A model generated the notes under the pieces. The model was not told the origin of the DNA, searched no databases, and worked only from the letters and a program-made list of their open reading frames with translations. From Streptomyces sp. NBC_00569 (GTDB lineage Bacteria; Actinomycetota; Actinomycetes; Streptomycetales; Streptomycetaceae), in NCBI RefSeq assembly GCF_036345255.1, contig NZ_CP107783.1, forward strand, positions 6,432,001 through 6,496,000: a DNA stretch of 64,000 nt, written 5' to 3'. Made by a program: the position numbers and the translations under genes. Shown in pieces: positions 45,725 to 54,808 of the stretch (positions are counted from its first letter, which is position 1; each line of letters opens with the position of its first letter).

Positions 45725-45783
45725 TACGTAAAGGTCGGAAAGGGTCCGGAATTCGGTGCCGGATGACCGGTCAGCTTTACGTA
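45725..45783. promoter_or_regulatory. Inverted repeat in the S8 protease promoter region
   Basis: TACGTAAAG (45725-45733) and CTTTACGTA (45775-45783) are exact inverted copies 41 bp apart, starting 12 bp before the protease start. Each contains the palindrome TACGTA. Possibly a pair of operator sites for a protease regulator. No factor can be named. Confidence 0.45.
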
Positions 45784-45989
45784 AGTGACGCCTGTTTGGG
45801 GAGAGTTGCCCGTGACGTGATCAGGTCATGGCGTACTTCCGCCATACGTCATCGCGGACAAAGCGCCGCATACGGGGAAACGCGCACAGCGGGGCACGGT
45901 GCACGCGCACCGCGAGAGGCCCCGCCCGCCGCGTCGCCGACCCGCACGTTCACCACCCCGACCCGCCGCGGACCGCATAACGTCACCGT

Positions 45990-46445
45990 GTGCACAGGGA
46001 ACTGAGGGTCGCGGCCTACGCAGTCTGCGTACGGGACGGGCAGGTGCTGCTCGCCCGCTGGGTGGCCGGCGACGGCACCAGACGCTGGACGCTGCCGGGA
46101 GGCGGCATGGACCACGGCGAGGACCCGTACGACACCGTGATCCGCGAGCTCGACGAGGAGACCGGCTACGCGGTCGAGCCCGTCACCCTGCTCGGCGTCC
46201 ACTCCGTCCTGCGCCGCTACCCGCGCAAACTGGGCGCCGTCGCCGACTTCCACGGACTGCGCCTCGTCTACGAGGGCCGCATCGCCGGCGGCGAACTGCG
46301 CCACGAGGTGAACGGCTCCACCGACATGGCCGCCTGGCACACCCTCGACGACGTGTCCCGCCTCGCCCGTGTCGAACTCGTCGACGCGGGCCTCGAACTG
46401 TGGCGCGACAGGCCCACGTCGGGCCACCTCTTCCCCGAAAAGTGA
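45990..46445 (+). CDS. Nudix hydrolase
   Basis: 151 aa from GTG 45990. The Nudix box GX5EX7REUXEEXGU is intact (GGMDHGEDPYDTVIRELDEE then TGY). It hydrolyses a nucleoside diphosphate linked to another group; the actual substrate cannot be told. There is no RBS; TAACGT (45978-45983) lies six bases before the GTG, which predicts a leaderless mRNA. Monocistronic, divergent from the S8 protease. Confidence 0.9.
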   Translation: MHRELRVAAYAVCVRDGQVLLARWVAGDGTRRWTLPGGGMDHGEDPYDTVIRELDEETGYAVEPVTLLGVHSVLRRYPRKLGAVADFHGLRLVYEGRIAGGELRHEVNGSTDMAAWHTLDDVSRLARVELVDAGLELWRDRPTSGHLFPEK

Positions 46446-46546
46446 ACACGGAGTGACCGGCTCCTCTACGGCACGCGAGGCGTGCGTGACCGCGCAGGGT
46501 GGCCGGTGATCCACGTGGCGTGATCGGCGCTGCCCGTTGCGGCCTC

Positions 46547-46568
46547 GTTAACGCGCAGGTCATCCCCG
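46547..46568 (+). promoter_or_regulatory. Possible PHO-box-like direct repeats
   Basis: GTTAACG (46547-46553) and GGTCATC (46558-46564) are 11 bp apart and each match GTTCACC in five of seven positions, the spacing of Streptomyces PhoP direct repeats. They lie about 90 bp before a secreted phosphoesterase gene. Weak evidence. Confidence 0.3.
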
Positions 46569-46658
46569 ATGTCAACGATCCAGTACGAGCGGGTAGTTCT
46601 GCCACGGCGAGCGCCCCGCGACCACTGCCGACGCGATCGCACTCGGGGAGACCGCGCC

Positions 46659-48473
46659 ATGCCGCGCATACGCTCTGTCGCCGACACCGCTGCATCCGCC
46701 ACCGCCGCCAGGGCCGCCTCCATCGCCTCGGCGCTCGACCGCCGCACCTTCCTCGCCGCGTCCGGAGCCGTCTCCCTGACGGCCGGGATCGGCTACGCAC
46801 TCGGCCCCGGCACGAGCAGCGCCGCCGCGGGGCCCGCGGCGGCGCCTCCCGCGCCGGGACCGGTCCCGGCCGCCGTCTCCCGCCGGGCCCCCGCCGCCCC
46901 GCTCGCGCCCTACACGCGCGGCACCACCCTCGGATCCGTCGCCGCCGCCCCCGCCGGCGCGGGCTACCGGCGCCTCGGCGACGGCCCCGCCTGGCAGCGC
47001 GTCGTCCGCGGCGACCTCGCGTCCGCCAAGTCGGGGCGCGAGGGCCGGCGCACCGCGCTCGCCGCGTTCGTCCAGTTCACCGACCTGCACCTGGTCGACG
47101 TACAGCACCCGCTGCGCTACGAGTACCTGCGTTCCCAGACCGCCAGCGCCTGGCGTCCCCAGGAGTCCCTCTCGGTCGCCGGGGCGGTCTCCCTCGTGGA
47201 GCGGGTCAACGCGCTGCGCGGGGCGCCCGTCACCGCGTCGCCCCTGCACTTCGTGATGACGACCGGCGACAACACCGACAACAACGCCAAGTCGGAGCTG
47301 GACTGGTTCCTGAAGGCGATGAGCGGCGGGCGCATCACCCCGAACACCGGCGACCCGCGCCGTTACGAAGGCGTGCAGGACAGCGGTCTCAAGCTGTACT
47401 GGCACCCGGACACCGCCCTGCGCGACGCCGACAAGCAGCTCGGCTTCCCCCGCATCCACGGCTTCCTGGACGCCGCGATCGCTGAGCTGCGCAGCCCGGG
47501 GCTCAACCTGCCCTGGTACTCGACCGTCGGCAACCACGACGCGCTGCCCGGCGGCTGCTACGCGCCCGGCGACTCCTTCTTCGCCGACTTCGCGGTGGGC
47601 GGGCGGAAACTGATGGAGCTGCCGGACTCCGCGGGCAAGGCGATCTGGGACAACGTCAAGAAGGGCGGCGACCCCGAGGGACAGGCCTTCAAGGACCTCC
47701 TCAAGTCCCAGGCCCGCCACATGCGTTCGGTCACCCCGGACGAGTCCCGCGCCCCCTTCACCCCGGCCGAGTACCTCAAGGCCCACCTCGATCCCGCGCA
47801 CACGGGCCCGGGCCCGCACGGCCACGGCTACACGCAGGCCAACGTCGACGCCGGCACCCAGTACTACGCCTTCCGCGTCGCGGACGACATCCTCGGCATC
47901 AGCCTCGACACGACGGACCCCGGCGGCCACTACGAGGGCTCCATCGGCACAGCCCAGCTCAACTGGCTGGAGCGCACACTCAAGGACAACGAGAAGAACG
48001 GGGACTCCCACGTCCTCGTCTTCAGCCACCACACCAGCAAGACCATGCGCAACCTCCGCCAGGACCCGCACCACCCCGGTGAGGCCCGGCACGGAGGCGA
48101 CGAGCTCCTCGCGCTCCTCGGACGCCACAGCAATGTCCTGGCCTGGGTCAACGGCCACAGTCACAAGAACGACATCACCCCGCACGCGGGCCCCGAAGGC
48201 CGCTCCTTCTGGGAGATCTCGACCGCGTCCCACGTCGACTTCCCGCAGCTGGCCCGCGTCATCGAGATCACCGACAACCACGACGGCACGGTCTCCCTGT
48301 TCACCACGCTCATCGAGTCCGCGGCCCCGCACCGCACCGACTTCACCGACCTCACCCAGACCGGCCTCGCGGCCCTCTACCGCGAACTCTCCTTCAACGC
48401 CCCCGGATCCCGCGCCACCCTCTCCGGCACCCCCGGCGACCGCAACACGGAACTCGTCCTGCGCAAGGCCTGA
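46659..48473 (+). CDS. Tat-exported metallophosphoesterase (TIGR03767-like)
   Basis: 604 aa from ATG 46659 with GGGGAG upstream. Twin-arginine signal DRRTFLAASG (R28, R29) followed by a hydrophobic stretch to about 55. Calcineurin-like metal motifs are present: FTDLHL, TTGDNTDNN, VGNHDA, FSHHTSK and NGHSHKN. It resembles the TIGR03767 group of actinobacterial phosphoesterases. Probably folded with its metals in the cytoplasm and exported by Tat to cleave extracellular phosphoesters. A phosphate-starvation link is suggested only by a weak PHO-box-like element. Confidence 0.88.
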   Translation: MPRIRSVADTAASATAARAASIASALDRRTFLAASGAVSLTAGIGYALGPGTSSAAAGPAAAPPAPGPVPAAVSRRAPAAPLAPYTRGTTLGSVAAAPAGAGYRRLGDGPAWQRVVRGDLASAKSGREGRRTALAAFVQFTDLHLVDVQHPLRYEYLRSQTASAWRPQESLSVAGAVSLVERVNALRGAPVTASPLHFVMTTGDNTDNNAKSELDWFLKAMSGGRITPNTGDPRRYEGVQDSGLKLYWHPDTALRDADKQLGFPRIHGFLDAAIAELRSPGLNLPWYSTVGNHDALPGGCYAPGDSFFADFAVGGRKLMELPDSAGKAIWDNVKKGGDPEGQAFKDLLKSQARHMRSVTPDESRAPFTPAEYLKAHLDPAHTGPGPHGHGYTQANVDAGTQYYAFRVADDILGISLDTTDPGGHYEGSIGTAQLNWLERTLKDNEKNGDSHVLVFSHHTSKTMRNLRQDPHHPGEARHGGDELLALLGRHSNVLAWVNGHSHKNDITPHAGPEGRSFWEISTASHVDFPQLARVIEITDNHDGTVSLFTTLIESAAPHRTDFTDLTQTGLAALYRELSFNAPGSRATLSGTPGDRNTELVLRKA

Positions 48474-48630
48474 GGCGCGGGGCCCGAGACGCGGATCCTG
48501 AGACGCGAGGCCTGAGAACGGCTTGATCCCGCTCAACCCGATCATGGCCCTCAACCCCTTCCCGTGCCCCCTGAGTCACCCAGGTCGACCGCAGCACACA
48601 GCTGTCGAACATCGGCGAAGGAGACACGGG

Positions 48631-49800
48631 ATGTCAGTGCGTACCGGCCTGGTGGGTGTGGCCGCAGTCGTGTCGGTGACGGCGGGGGCGCTCGCGACCC
48701 CCGCGCTCGCCGACGCGCCGGCCAAGGACGGACACCGGGCGACGCAGCAGGCCATGGACGCCGCAGTCGCGGCGGGCGTGCCCGGGGTGACGGGGCAGGC
48801 GACGGACAAGTACGGCACCTGGAGGGGCACTTCGGGCCTCGGGGACCTGCGGACGAACACCCCGCGCGGCGACCGGGACCGCTATCGCGTCGGCAGCATC
48901 ACCAAGACGTTCGTCGCGACCGTCCTCCTCCAGCTGGAGGCCGAGGGCAGGCTGAGCCTGGACGACAGGGTCGACCACTGGCTGCCCGGCGTCGTCACCG
49001 GACACGGCCACGACGGCCGGAAGATCACCGTCCGCCAGCTCCTCAACCACACCAGCGGGATCTACGACTACACGGCGGACAAGGACTTCCAGCAGACCGT
49101 CTTCGGTCGCGACGGCTTCCTGAAGCACCGCTACGACACCTGGGCCCCCGGCAGGCTCGTGTCGGTCGCCATGGCCCACAAGCCCGACTTCGCGCCCGGC
49201 ACGTCCTGGAACTACTCCAACACCAACTACGTGCTGGCCGGCATGGTCGTGAAGAAGGTCACCGGGCACTCCTACGCCGACGAGATCCGCCACCGCATCA
49301 TCGAGCCCCTCCACCTACGCGCCACCAGCCTGCCCGGCACCGCCGTCACCGTGCCGCGCCCGGCGGGCCGCGCCTACACCAAGTTCCCCGACGACCCGGA
49401 CAAGAAGACGTACGACGTCACCGAGCTCAACCCGACCATCGCCTCGTCGGCCGGCGAGATGGTCTCCGACTCGGCGGACCTGAACCGCTTCTACTCGGCG
49501 CTCCTGCGCGGCCGGCTGCTGCCCGCCGCACAGCTCGCCGAGATGAAGAAGACCGTCCCCGTCTCGAAGGACGAGCCGGGTCTCGGTTACGGTCTCGCCC
49601 TCATGCGGCAGAAGCTCAGCTGCGGCAAGGAGCTCTGGGGCCACAGCGGCGGCATCCACGGTTCCAACACGGACTCCGTGACCACGCCCGACGGCCGCCA
49701 CACCCTCTCGTTCAACTTCAACGGCGACTGGACGGGTGACAGTCAGGCGGTCATCGAGGCCGAGTTCTGCCCGAAGCAGCCCGAAGGGACGCGTAGGTGA
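48631..49800 (+). CDS. Secreted serine hydrolase (beta-lactamase/DD-carboxypeptidase-like, S12)
   Basis: 389 aa from ATG 48631, with GAAGGAGA upstream. Signal peptide about 1-27 (cleavage ALA-DA). Penicillin-binding motifs are SITK (Ser89, Lys92), the Tyr-x-Asn triad YSN in GTSWNYSNTNY and HSG replacing KTG. This is class-C-like, close to R61-type D-Ala-D-Ala carboxypeptidases. It could trim peptidoglycan peptides or hydrolyse esters. Same direction as the phosphoesterase upstream with a 157-bp gap, so probably its own promoter. Confidence 0.9.
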   Translation: MSVRTGLVGVAAVVSVTAGALATPALADAPAKDGHRATQQAMDAAVAAGVPGVTGQATDKYGTWRGTSGLGDLRTNTPRGDRDRYRVGSITKTFVATVLLQLEAEGRLSLDDRVDHWLPGVVTGHGHDGRKITVRQLLNHTSGIYDYTADKDFQQTVFGRDGFLKHRYDTWAPGRLVSVAMAHKPDFAPGTSWNYSNTNYVLAGMVVKKVTGHSYADEIRHRIIEPLHLRATSLPGTAVTVPRPAGRAYTKFPDDPDKKTYDVTELNPTIASSAGEMVSDSADLNRFYSALLRGRLLPAAQLAEMKKTVPVSKDEPGLGYGLALMRQKLSCGKELWGHSGGIHGSNTDSVTTPDGRHTLSFNFNGDWTGDSQAVIEAEFCPKQPEGTRR

Positions 49801-49821
49801 GTGACCGGGGGCCGGCGGTGC

Positions 49822-50913
49822 TCAGTGGGGGAGGACCATCACGTACGCCGCCGGTTCCCGGTCCAGGGACGCCATCAGGGCGGTCCGCACGACCGTCGCC
49901 TGCTGTTCGAGGGACTCGCGCAGCTTGCGCGGCGTGATGTGGACGACGGTGATCCCCAGGCGCTCCAGGTGCTCGCGCTTGCGGGCGTACTCGGACCACT
50001 CCAGGCTGTCGCTCTCCTCCTGGAGCTCCGGACGCAGCCCGTGCCGGGGTGTCCGCGTGTCCAGCTCCACGGCGACGGCCTGGTCGGGCCAGTACGCGTC
50101 GACGCCGCCGAGGTGCGGCCCGCCGGGCAGGCGCAGATCCACGTTCCACAGCGGGTCGGGCAGACCGTACTCGCGCACCATCTCGTACAGCCGGTCCTCG
50201 GCGATGGCGCGCCCCTCGGCGAGCAGCGAGTCCACGGCGTCGATGACGTGCGGGCGGGTGAGAAGCCTGGCCTGGTTCAACTCCCGCACCACGGCGGCGG
50301 GTTCGCAGTGGCCGCCGCGGACGGCCTCGGTGAGCAGGCGCCGCACCGCGGCCGCGTCGTCGAGCTGGGCGACGGCGTCCGCGAGGGCGCGCGGCACCGG
50401 CGCCACCGGCACCCCCGCGATCCGCTGCGGCGCGGGCATGCCGTGACTGCGCACGAGCCGGGCGAGACCCGTCGAGCGCAGCCGCCGTGTGCGCGGCACC
50501 ATGACGTCGATCCGGTCGAGGGAGAGCAGCGGCGGAACGGACACGAAACGGTGCAGGGCCAGTGCGGCGAGACCGGTGACCATCGCGTTGGCGTACGGGA
50601 CCTGGGGCGCGGCCTGAGGGGGGTGCGGCTCGTCGGGGGTGGTCTGCGTGGGCACGGCGACAGCGGTACGGGTGTGGGGGCGGCCCGCGTACAGGAGGAC
50701 GGCGTGCAGTCGCTCGTCGGTGGTGGGCAGGCCGGGGTGGAGCAGGTACACGCCGGGCAGCAGCTGCTGCCACGGGCCGCCCGGCCGGCACTGCTCGTTC
50801 AGGGCCGCGGAGTTGACCCCGTGCGCCTTGAGCTGGGCGGCGCTCAGGACGCGCTGCCGGCAGTCGTCGAGGTGCTGGAGGGGGCGGGGGGACAGCGGGG
50901 TGTTGTGGTTCAT
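49822..50913 (-). CDS. AbiEi-like HTH protein with DUF559/Vsr-like nuclease-fold C-terminus
   Basis: 363 aa. The N-terminal 60 residues resemble the winged-HTH antitoxin domain of AbiEi (RVLSAAQLKAHGVNSAALNE, QQLLPGVYLLHPG). The C-terminal part (about 245-345) has GGVDAYWPDQAVAVELDT, a charged helix EYARKREHLERLGITVV and HITPRKLRE, as in DUF559/very-short-patch-repair-like domains with the D...ExD pattern of the PD-(D/E)XK fold. No AbiEii toxin gene is next to it. Common as an orphan in actinobacteria. Role unknown. Start ATG 50911-50913. Confidence 0.75.
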   Translation of the reverse strand: MNHNTPLSPRPLQHLDDCRQRVLSAAQLKAHGVNSAALNEQCRPGGPWQQLLPGVYLLHPGLPTTDERLHAVLLYAGRPHTRTAVAVPTQTTPDEPHPPQAAPQVPYANAMVTGLAALALHRFVSVPPLLSLDRIDVMVPRTRRLRSTGLARLVRSHGMPAPQRIAGVPVAPVPRALADAVAQLDDAAAVRRLLTEAVRGGHCEPAAVVRELNQARLLTRPHVIDAVDSLLAEGRAIAEDRLYEMVREYGLPDPLWNVDLRLPGGPHLGGVDAYWPDQAVAVELDTRTPRHGLRPELQEESDSLEWSEYARKREHLERLGITVVHITPRKLRESLEQQATVVRTALMASLDREPAAYVMVLPH

Positions 50914-50982
50914 GGCATGGCCATTCCCGGCGCCGGCCGGGCCCCTAACCGCTGTTACACGCTCGTCGACAAAAAGGGACAA

Positions 50983-51077
50983 GCCTGCCCTAAAGTACGG
51001 GCGTTCGACTGCCGAGAAGGGCAGGCCGGGCGAGGGGTTACGGCCGGAAGTACCCGCATTCGGTAACTCCCGGCCGT
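50983..51077. other. Two inverted repeats downstream of pepN copy 2
   Basis: GCCTGCCCT (50983-50991) pairs with AGGGCAGGC (51018-51026), and ACGGCCGG (51040-51047) with CCGGCCGT (51070-51077). They lie between the pepN stop and the AbiEi-like gene start, both minus strand. The second is a plausible pepN terminator. The first is nearer the promoter of the downstream gene and could be an operator. Confidence 0.4.
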
Positions 51078-51101
51078 AGAAGCCCTGTTGTGCCTTCCGG
51101 G

Positions 51102-53684
51102 TTACATCCCGGCCGCCGCGTCGCACGCCTGCGCGCGCAGGGCGCGGGCCAGGTCGTCACGCGCCTCGAGGACGAGACGGCGCAGCGCGGGCGCCGAGTC
51201 CTCGTGCGCCGCCAGCCACGCGTCGGTCGCGTCGAGCGTGCCCTGCGAGTCCTGGAGCGAGGGGAACAGGCCCTTCACCACGTCCATGCCGATCTGGATG
51301 GACCGCTCCTGCCAGACACGCTCGATCGCCGCGAAGTACCGCTCCGCGTACGGCGCGGTCAGCTCGCGCTGCGCCGGCTGCTGGAAGCCGGCGATCGTCG
51401 CCTCGACCAGCGCGTTCGACAGCGCGTCCGACTCGACGACCTGTGCCCAGGCCTGCGCCTTCACCGCTGCGGACGGGCGCGCCGCCAGACAGCGCACCTG
51501 GTGCCGCTTGCCGGACGCGGTGTCGTCACGCGCCAGCTCCGCGTTGATCACCGACTCGTCTGCCTCGCCCGTGGAGGCGAGCGCGTTCACGAACGACCAG
51601 CGCAGCTCCTGGTCGACATCGAGCCCGTCGATCTTCGCGGTGCCTTCGAGCAGGCCGCGCAGCAGCCCGAGGTCGTCCTCGGCGGAGGCGACGGAGGCGA
51701 AGAACCGCGCCCACGTCAGCTGGTTCTGGCTGGCCGGCTCGGCGAACCGCAGCTCACGCAGCGCGCCCTCGGCGAGCTGCCTGCTGCCCTCCGCGCGCCA
51801 CTCGGGCGACGCGTAGTGCGTGACCGCCGAGTTCGCCCAGGTGTGCAGCATCTGCAGGACGCCGATGTCGCTCTCGCGCCCGGCGAACCGCAGCACGAGG
51901 CCGATGAAGTCGCGCGCGGGCATGAGCCCGTCCCGCGTCAGGCTCCACAGAGCCGACCAGCACAGGGCGCGCGCCAGCGGGTCCGTGATGTCGCCGAGGT
52001 GCTCGCGGAGGGTGGCCAGCGAGTTCTCGTCGAAGCGGATCTTGCAGTACGTGAGGTCGTCGTCGTTGACGAGGACCAGCTCGGGCGCCTCGGCGCCGGC
52101 CAGCTCGTCCACCACGGTTCGCGGCCCGTCCACGTCGATCTCGGCGCGCGCGTACCGCGCGAGCGCCCCGCCCGCGCCGTCGCGCCGGTAGAGGCCCACG
52201 GCGACGCGGTGCGGCCGCAGCGTGGGGTGGGAATCGGCGGCCTCCTGGACGACGGCCAGCTCGGTGATGCGCCCGTCGGCGCTCGACGTCAGCTGCGGGG
52301 TGAGGGAGTTGACGCCCGCCGTCTGGAGCCACGCCCGCGACCACGTGGCCATGTCGCGCCCGCTGGTCTCCTCCAGGACGGACAGCAGATCGCCCAGCTG
52401 CGTGTTGCCGTACGCGTTCCGCTTGAAGTAGCGCCGGGCCCCTTCGAGGAACGCCTCGCGCCCCGCGTAGGCGACGAGCTGCTTCAGGACGCTCGCGCCC
52501 TTCGCGTACGTGATCCCGTCGAAGTTGAGCTTGGCGTCCTCCAGGTCGCGGATGTCGGCCGTGACCGGGTGCGTGGAGGGCAGCTGGTCGGCGCGGTACG
52601 CCCACGCCTTGCGGTTGTTGGCGAAGGTGATCCAGCCGTTGGTGAAGCGCGTCGCCTCGACCATCGAGAACGTCCCCATGAAGTCCGCGAAGGACTCCTT
52701 GAGCCACAGGTCGTCCCACCACTGCATGGTCACGAGGTCGCCGAACCACATGTGCGCCATCTCGTGCAGGATGACGTTCGCGCGCCGCTCGTACGACGCC
52801 TGCGTCACCTTGCCGCGGAAGATGAACTCCTCGCGGAACGTGACACAGCCCGGGTTCTCCATCGCGCCGAGGTTGTACTCCGGCACGAACGCCTGGTCGT
52901 ACTTCCCGAAGGGGTACGGGTAGTCGAAGTGGTCGTGGAAGAAGTCGAGCCCCTGCTTCGTCACCAGGAACACGTCGTCGGCGTCGAAGTGCTTCGCGAG
53001 CCCCTTGCGGCACATCGCGCCGAGCGGGATCTCCAGCTTCGTGCCGTCCTCGAAGACGCGCTCGTAGGAGTCCGTCACATAGTGGTACGGGCCGGCGACG
53101 ATCGCCGTGATGTACGTCGAGATCGGCTTCGTCTCGGCGAACTTCCATACGCCGTCGACGAGTTCACCCACCCCGTTCGACCAGACCGTCCAGCCGTCGG
53201 GCGCCTGCACGCCGAAGCGGTAGGGCGCCTTGAGGTCGGGCTGCTCGAAGTTGGCGTAGACACGCCGCGAGTCGGCGGGCTCGTACTGCGTGTAGAGATA
53301 GACCTCGCCGTCCTCGGGGTCGACGAAGCGGTGCATGCCCTCGCCGGTGCGGCTGTAGGCGCACTGGGCGTCGACCACCAGCTCGTTCTCCGCGGCCAGG
53401 CCGTCGAGCGCGATCCGCGTCCCGTCGAAGACGGCCGCCGTGTCGAGGTCCTCGCCGTTCAGCGTCACCGCGTTCACCGACGGAGCGATCAGGTCCACGA
53501 AGGTGGCGGCGCCGGGCTCGGTGGCCCGGAACCGGATCGTGGTCACCGAGCGGAACGTCCGGGGCCCCTCGCCCTCGGTCTCGCCGACCGCGGACCGCAG
53601 ATCGAGCTGGACCTCGTACCCGTCGACGGACAGCAGGCCCGCCCGCTCGCGGGCCTCGTCGCGGGAAAGATTCTCTCCGGGCAC
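51102..53684 (-). CDS. pepN: Aminopeptidase N (M1 family), copy 2
   Basis: 860 aa from GTG 53682-53684 (AGGGAG eight bases upstream; another GTG lies three codons earlier). GAMEN (273-277), HEMAH (H307, E308, H311) and E330 in WLKESFA are intact, and the ERAP1-like C-terminal half is complete. It is a paralogue of the enzyme at 36563; the two differ most in the C-terminal half, suggesting different peptide preferences. Cytosolic. Divergent from the DsbA-family gene. Confidence 0.93.
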   Translation of the reverse strand: MPGENLSRDEARERAGLLSVDGYEVQLDLRSAVGETEGEGPRTFRSVTTIRFRATEPGAATFVDLIAPSVNAVTLNGEDLDTAAVFDGTRIALDGLAAENELVVDAQCAYSRTGEGMHRFVDPEDGEVYLYTQYEPADSRRVYANFEQPDLKAPYRFGVQAPDGWTVWSNGVGELVDGVWKFAETKPISTYITAIVAGPYHYVTDSYERVFEDGTKLEIPLGAMCRKGLAKHFDADDVFLVTKQGLDFFHDHFDYPYPFGKYDQAFVPEYNLGAMENPGCVTFREEFIFRGKVTQASYERRANVILHEMAHMWFGDLVTMQWWDDLWLKESFADFMGTFSMVEATRFTNGWITFANNRKAWAYRADQLPSTHPVTADIRDLEDAKLNFDGITYAKGASVLKQLVAYAGREAFLEGARRYFKRNAYGNTQLGDLLSVLEETSGRDMATWSRAWLQTAGVNSLTPQLTSSADGRITELAVVQEAADSHPTLRPHRVAVGLYRRDGAGGALARYARAEIDVDGPRTVVDELAGAEAPELVLVNDDDLTYCKIRFDENSLATLREHLGDITDPLARALCWSALWSLTRDGLMPARDFIGLVLRFAGRESDIGVLQMLHTWANSAVTHYASPEWRAEGSRQLAEGALRELRFAEPASQNQLTWARFFASVASAEDDLGLLRGLLEGTAKIDGLDVDQELRWSFVNALASTGEADESVINAELARDDTASGKRHQVRCLAARPSAAVKAQAWAQVVESDALSNALVEATIAGFQQPAQRELTAPYAERYFAAIERVWQERSIQIGMDVVKGLFPSLQDSQGTLDATDAWLAAHEDSAPALRRLVLEARDDLARALRAQACDAAAGM

Positions 53685-53837
53685 GGGCGGCACTCCCTTG
53701 TGACTCGACTGGCTGCACTTGTGGTGCGAACAGGACCGATCCTGCCATGTGCCCCTGACCGCGGACAGCCGGGAATGGGACGCCGGTGCGGGACGTTGGC
53801 GAGGAGAGTCAACGCCACGGAATACATGAGGAGAACC

Positions 53838-54470
53838 ATGTCCGAGAAGACCCCCGTCGACTTCTGGTTCGACCCCCTGTGCCCCTGGGCCTGGATGACC
53901 TCACGGTGGGTCCTCGAAGTGGAGAAGGTCCGCGACATCAAGGTCAGCTGGCATCTGATGAGCCTCGCCGTCCTGAACGAGGACAGGCTCGACGACCTGC
54001 CCGACGAGTACCGCGAGCTTCTGGAGACGAAGGCCTGGGGCCCGGTCCGCGTCGTCATCGCCGCGCAGGAGGAGCACGGCGCCGAGGTGCTCGGAGACCT
54101 CTACACCGCGCTCGGCAAGCGTATCCACAACGGCGGCGAGGGCCCCACGAAGGAAGCGGTCGCCGCCGCCCTCGACGAGGTCGGCCTGCCCGCCTCCCTC
54201 CTCGACCACTGGGACGGCACGAAGTACGAGGCCGAGCTGCGCGCCTCCCACAAGGAGGGCATCGACAAGGTCGGCCAGGACGTCGGCACGCCCGTCATAG
54301 CCGTACCCGGCGCGGACGGCGAGCAGATCGCGTTCTTCGGCCCCGTCGTCACCCCGGCCCCCAAGGGCGAGGAGGCCGCGAAGCTCTGGGACGGCACGCT
54401 CCTGGTCGCCTCGGTCCCCGGCTTCTACGAGATCAAGCGCACGCGGACGCAGGGGCCGGTCTTCGACTAG
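53838..54470 (+). CDS. DsbA-family oxidoreductase, Rv2466c-like
   Basis: 210 aa, thioredoxin fold with helical insertion. The start motif FWFDPLCPWAWMTSRW aligns with mycobacterial Rv2466c, a mycothiol-dependent reductase whose site reads CPWC. Here the second Cys is Ala (CPWA), leaving a single catalytic cysteine near residue 15. Other family blocks are present: WGPVRVVIAAQEEHG, GKRIHNGG, VGTPVIAVPG and EIKRTRTQGPVFD. Cytoplasmic. A monothiol mechanism using mycothiol is plausible. Start ATG 53838 follows GAGGAGAA. Confidence 0.88.
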   Translation: MSEKTPVDFWFDPLCPWAWMTSRWVLEVEKVRDIKVSWHLMSLAVLNEDRLDDLPDEYRELLETKAWGPVRVVIAAQEEHGAEVLGDLYTALGKRIHNGGEGPTKEAVAAALDEVGLPASLLDHWDGTKYEAELRASHKEGIDKVGQDVGTPVIAVPGADGEQIAFFGPVVTPAPKGEEAAKLWDGTLLVASVPGFYEIKRTRTQGPVFD

Positions 54471-54676
54471 GCGAACGTCTCGGGGAGGGTGCGGCCGTCC
54501 CAGTGCCGGAAGTGGTGCTGCACGCGCCGGCACGAGCCGTTGGCGCAGCGCCGGTAGTTGTTCGCCTCGCCCTTCTTGGCCCAGGTGGTGACGTACTTGA
54601 GCTCCTCGGGCTTGAGCCGGCGGAAGAGCTGAAGCGCGTCGTCGCAGTTGCGGCAGCGCTTGGAGGGGTCCGTCAT
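54467..54676 (-). CDS. Small zinc-ribbon-like protein
   Basis: 69 aa from ATG 54674-54676. Four cysteines at 8, 11, 44 and 49 (CRNC and CANGSC) suggest one zinc site. The middle is a charged helix and the C-terminus is basic and His/Arg-rich (CRRVQHHFRHW), which would suit nucleic-acid binding. Function unknown. It overlaps the end of the DsbA-family gene by four bases on the opposite strand, which is unusual for convergent genes. Confidence 0.7.
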   Translation of the reverse strand: MTDPSKRCRNCDDALQLFRRLKPEELKYVTTWAKKGEANNYRRCANGSCRRVQHHFRHWDGRTLPETFA

Positions 54677-54707
54677 GGACCCACGGTGGCCCGGAAGCCC
54701 GTAAACC

Positions 54708-54746
54708 GGAAGACCCCCGCGAGTCATGTCCTCGCGGGGGTCTTCC
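54708..54746. terminator. Terminator hairpin downstream of sodF
   Basis: Perfect 16-bp arms (54708-54723 and 54731-54746) with a seven-base loop, 63 bp after the sodF stop on the minus strand. Confidence 0.75.
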
Positions 54747-54808
54747 GTCTTTCCGCCCGCCGTCGCGATGGTTGAGAAGACGATCACGAGGCGGGACGCC
54801 TCAGGGGC

